A stretch of DNA of 8,901 nt from JALUUH01 sp964636675 (GTDB taxonomy: Bacteria; Pseudomonadota; Gammaproteobacteria; S012-40). Position numbers and translations under genes: made by a program. Location: NCBI GenBank assembly GCA_964636675.1, contig CAZWUO010000161.1, positions 1 through 8,901 on the forward strand, read 5' to 3'. The notes below the pieces were generated by a model, which saw nothing but the letters and a program-made list of their open reading frames with translations, had not been told where the DNA came from and did not search any database. Position 1 is the stretch's first letter. Each line of letters starts with the position of its first letter. Positions 7,176-8,901 of this stretch are shown here, piece after piece.

Positions 7176-7463
7176 ATGTTCATTGTATTACTCAAGTTTT
7201 CTGACAACAAAGCGCGCGCCGGGCAATTTATGGAGGCTCATATGGAATGGATTAAACGCGGTTTTGATGCTGGCGTGTTTTTATTGACCGGTAGTATCAA
7301 ACCAAACCTTGGTGGCGGGGTTATGGCATATAATATTTCACTCGCAGAATTGAAAAAGCGCGTGAATGAAGATCCATTTATTATAGAGAATATTGTCAGC
7401 GCAGAAATTATTGAGATAAGCCCATTAAAAGCGGACGAGCGGCTTGATTTTTTGGTGGATTAA
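7176..7463 (+). CDS. YciI-like (YCII domain) small protein
   Basis: 95 residues, a complete single-domain protein with the ferredoxin-like dimeric fold of the YCII family. The opening MFIVLLKFSDNK strand, His22 in EAHMEWIKRGFDAG and Asp66 in NEDPFI are the conserved His/Asp features of the family. LTGSIKPNLGGGVMAYNI supplies the middle strands. Members are proposed to be small enzymes related to muconolactone isomerase-type folds; the substrate is unknown here. The start is fixed by AGGAG at about 7165-7169, just upstream of the ATG at 7176; an in-frame TTG at 7152 lies before that site and is unlikely. It lies 27 bases after the tetR remnant on the same strand. If that regulator once controlled this gene, control has probably been lost. 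It is convergent with hemB. Confidence 0.85.
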   Translation: MFIVLLKFSDNKARAGQFMEAHMEWIKRGFDAGVFLLTGSIKPNLGGGVMAYNISLAELKKRVNEDPFIIENIVSAEIIEISPLKADERLDFLVD

Positions 7464-7476
7464 ATATATTTAATCC
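7457..7476. repeat. Perfect 20-bp AT-rich palindrome over the yciI stop codon
   Basis: The two halves GGATTAAATA and TATTTAATCC are exact reverse complements. The yciI-like stop codon (7461-7463) lies inside. The palindrome sits between convergent genes. It could form a hairpin in transcripts from either side but has no T-run, so I do not call it a classical terminator. It could equally be a protein-binding site. Confidence 0.6.
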
Positions 7477-7499
7477 TATCCTAGTTAGCGAGTATTGGG

Positions 7500-8516
7500 T
7501 TACGCTTCCAGCCAGCGTGCAACTTCCTTGGAATAATACGTTAAAATACCATTTGCGCCTGCGCGTTTCATTGATAGCAGTGATTCTAGAACCACTGCTT
7601 TTTCATCCAGCCAACCATTCTGGCTCGCCGCTTTTAACATCGCGTATTCGCCGCTAACTTGGTATACAAAAGTGGGTAGTCCAAAGTTTTCTTTAATGCG
7701 TCGAACGATATCGAGATAAGGCATGCCGGGTTTGATCATCACCATGTCGGCGCCTTCTTGGATGTCTAGCGCAACCTCGCGTAAGGCTTCGTCTGAATTT
7801 GCGGGATCCATTTGGTAGCTGTATTTATTGCTACTGCCTAGGTTTGCAGAAGAGCCAACAGCATCGCGAAAGGGGCCATAAAAACTCGATGCATATTTTG
7901 CGGCGTAGGCGAGAATTTTTACATTTCGGTGGCCTTCATCTTCTAATGTTTCACGGATGGCACCGATGCGCCCATCCATCATATCGGAGGGTGCGACAAT
8001 ATCTACCCCGGCTTCGGCATGGGAAACTGCTTGCTGAATCAATACCTCTACCGTTTCATCATTCATCACATAACCGGAGTCATCGATTAAGCCATCTTGG
8101 CCATGCGTGGTAAAGGGGTCAAGCGCGATATCCGTGATGACTCCAAGCTCAGGTACTGCATTTTTTATGGCGCGCACTGCACGTTGTACCAAACCGTCGG
8201 CGTTATATGCTTCGCGAGCGTCTAGAGATTTAACATTGTCCGGCGTAACGGGGAATAAAGCCATCGCAGGTATGCCAAGCTTGGCAATGGTTTTGGCTTC
8301 TTTTACGAGCAAGTCAATGCTCAAGCGTTCAACCCCGGGCATTGAGGCGATCGATTCGCGCTGGTTTTTTCCTTCAAGTACAAATATTGGAAAAATTAAA
8401 TCGTCTACGCTTAAAGCATTTTCGCGCATTAAACGGCGACTGAAGTCATCTTTACGCATTCGGCGCATGCGGGTAATGGGAAAGGTAGAGCCTACATATT
8501 TACTATTTTGTGCCAC
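7500..8516 (-). CDS. hemB: Delta-aminolevulinic acid dehydratase (porphobilinogen synthase)
   Basis: 338 residues, full length for the family. It condenses two 5-aminolevulinate molecules to porphobilinogen, the second common step of tetrapyrrole (haem) synthesis, in the cytoplasm. The two active-site lysines are visible: Lys207 (ILAYAAKYAS) and the Schiff-base Lys262 (MVMIKPGMPYLDIV). The metal loop reads DIALDPFTTHGQDG (129-142) with aspartates in place of the cysteine triad of zinc enzymes, so this is the magnesium-type/Pseudomonas-like form. APSDMMDGRIGAIR (175-188) and SYQMDPANSDEA (233-244) are further signature stretches. The start is GTG at 8516, supported by AAGGA six bases upstream. 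The stop of adk is only 18 bases upstream on the same strand, so the two genes are probably co-transcribed with adk first. The gene is convergent with the yciI-like gene. Confidence 0.97.
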   Translation of the reverse strand: MAQNSKYVGSTFPITRMRRMRKDDFSRRLMRENALSVDDLIFPIFVLEGKNQRESIASMPGVERLSIDLLVKEAKTIAKLGIPAMALFPVTPDNVKSLDAREAYNADGLVQRAVRAIKNAVPELGVITDIALDPFTTHGQDGLIDDSGYVMNDETVEVLIQQAVSHAEAGVDIVAPSDMMDGRIGAIRETLEDEGHRNVKILAYAAKYASSFYGPFRDAVGSSANLGSSNKYSYQMDPANSDEALREVALDIQEGADMVMIKPGMPYLDIVRRIKENFGLPTFVYQVSGEYAMLKAASQNGWLDEKAVVLESLLSMKRAGANGILTYYSKEVARWLEA

Positions 8517-8534
8517 GGTTATTCCTTGATTCTT

Positions 8535-8901
8535 TTATTCACTTGTTTTAAGTTGATCAATGATCTTGCAAATGTTTGCAAAAATTTGTTGAATATCGCC
8601 TTCAGCTTCAATCGTCTGTAATTTGTTTTGTTGCCGGTAATAATCTATCAGCGGTGCGGTTTGCTCAGCATAGACGTTTAATCGGTTGCGGATCGTTTCC
8701 TCGTTGTCATCGGCGCGTTGGCTGAGTTCGCCGCCACATTTGTCACATTGTTTCGGCGTCTTTGAGGGTGAGAAAAAGGTGTTGTACATTTGTCCACAAT
8801 CGGTACATGTTCGTCGGCCGGTAATGCGTTTGACGACCAGTTCAGGATCAATATCGAATAAAATAGACGTGCTCAAAGGCCACTTTTGGATATTTAGCAT
8901 G
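8535..8901 (-). CDS. adk: Adenylate kinase, C-terminal part (cut by right edge)
   Basis: The last 121 or so residues of adenylate kinase (ATP + AMP to 2 ADP, cytoplasmic). The frame is open to the right edge. An ATG at 8900 falls inside the family's core, so it is not the true start: the P-loop and AMP-binding half lie outside the window. The visible part starts before LFDIDPELVVKRITGRR and includes the LID domain with four cysteines in two Cys-x2-Cys pairs (visible residues 32/35 and 52/55), predicting a structural zinc site. It continues with the conserved QRADDNEETIRNRL and TAPLIDYYRQQ and ends at 8535. The E. coli enzyme lacks the four-cysteine LID, so this is the zinc-type LID. It is upstream of hemB in the same direction, 18 bases apart. 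Confidence 0.95.
   Translation of the reverse strand, partial: MLNIQKWPLSTSILFDIDPELVVKRITGRRTCTDCGQMYNTFFSPSKTPKQCDKCGGELSQRADDNEETIRNRLNVYAEQTAPLIDYYRQQNKLQTIEAEGDIQQIFANICKIIDQLKTSE

Noticed and set aside
8107..8529. Plus-strand 140-residue open frame opposite hemB
   Set aside because: It is antisense to a clearly identified hemB, with no recognisable domain and no ribosome binding site; it is a shadow of the hemB codons.
1..8901. CRISPR array, tRNA, rRNA, complete insertion sequence or transposase
   Set aside because: No regularly spaced identical repeats, tRNA cloverleaf patterns, rRNA-like sequence or transposase motifs were seen in any part of the window.

Overview
The window looks like chromosomal DNA of a free-living Gram-negative bacterium, most likely a gammaproteobacterium of moderate GC. 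HemB carries an aspartate-type metal site of the Pseudomonas kind, several predicted proteins are secreted or membrane-anchored, and a c-di-GMP signalling module is present. The taxonomic assignment is inference from protein character only.

Layout, left to right. (1) Positions 1-1438, minus strand: the N-terminal part of a large secreted protein with beta-sandwich/Ig-like domains, running off the left edge. (2) Positions 1439-2157: a gene-free divergent intergenic region of about 720 bases. It holds a compact bidirectional terminator-like hairpin and one copy of a diverged repeat. (3) Positions 2158-6537, plus strand: a three-gene signalling block. It encodes a membrane-anchored FecR-domain protein with Fn3-like and Ig-like modules, an overlapping periplasmic-sensor/HAMP histidine kinase, and a REC-GGDEF response regulator (diguanylate cyclase) with catalytic and inhibitory sites intact. 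(4) Positions 6538-6848: non-coding, with the second copy of the repeat in opposite orientation. (5) Positions 6852-7463, plus strand: a TetR-family regulator that has lost its DNA-binding half, followed by an intact YciI-like protein. (6) Positions 7500-8901, minus strand: hemB (porphobilinogen synthase) and, upstream of it, the C-terminal part of adk (adenylate kinase), which is cut by the right edge.

How the genes may work together. The kinase and the REC-GGDEF protein form a plausible phosphorelay: periplasmic signal, kinase, phosphorylated receiver, c-di-GMP. The FecR-domain protein overlaps the kinase gene and is probably translated with it. It may act as an envelope scaffold or co-sensor, although no sigma factor of the usual FecI/FecR kind is next to it. 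The divergent Ig-like secreted protein is a possible surface output (adhesin or matrix protein), since c-di-GMP commonly controls such proteins. That link is inference from adjacency. The adk-hemB pair is housekeeping and probably one transcript. The most unusual features are the FecR/kinase/cyclase block flanked by outward-facing diverged repeats, the decapitated tetR in front of yciI, and a terminator-like hairpin where no annotated gene ends.
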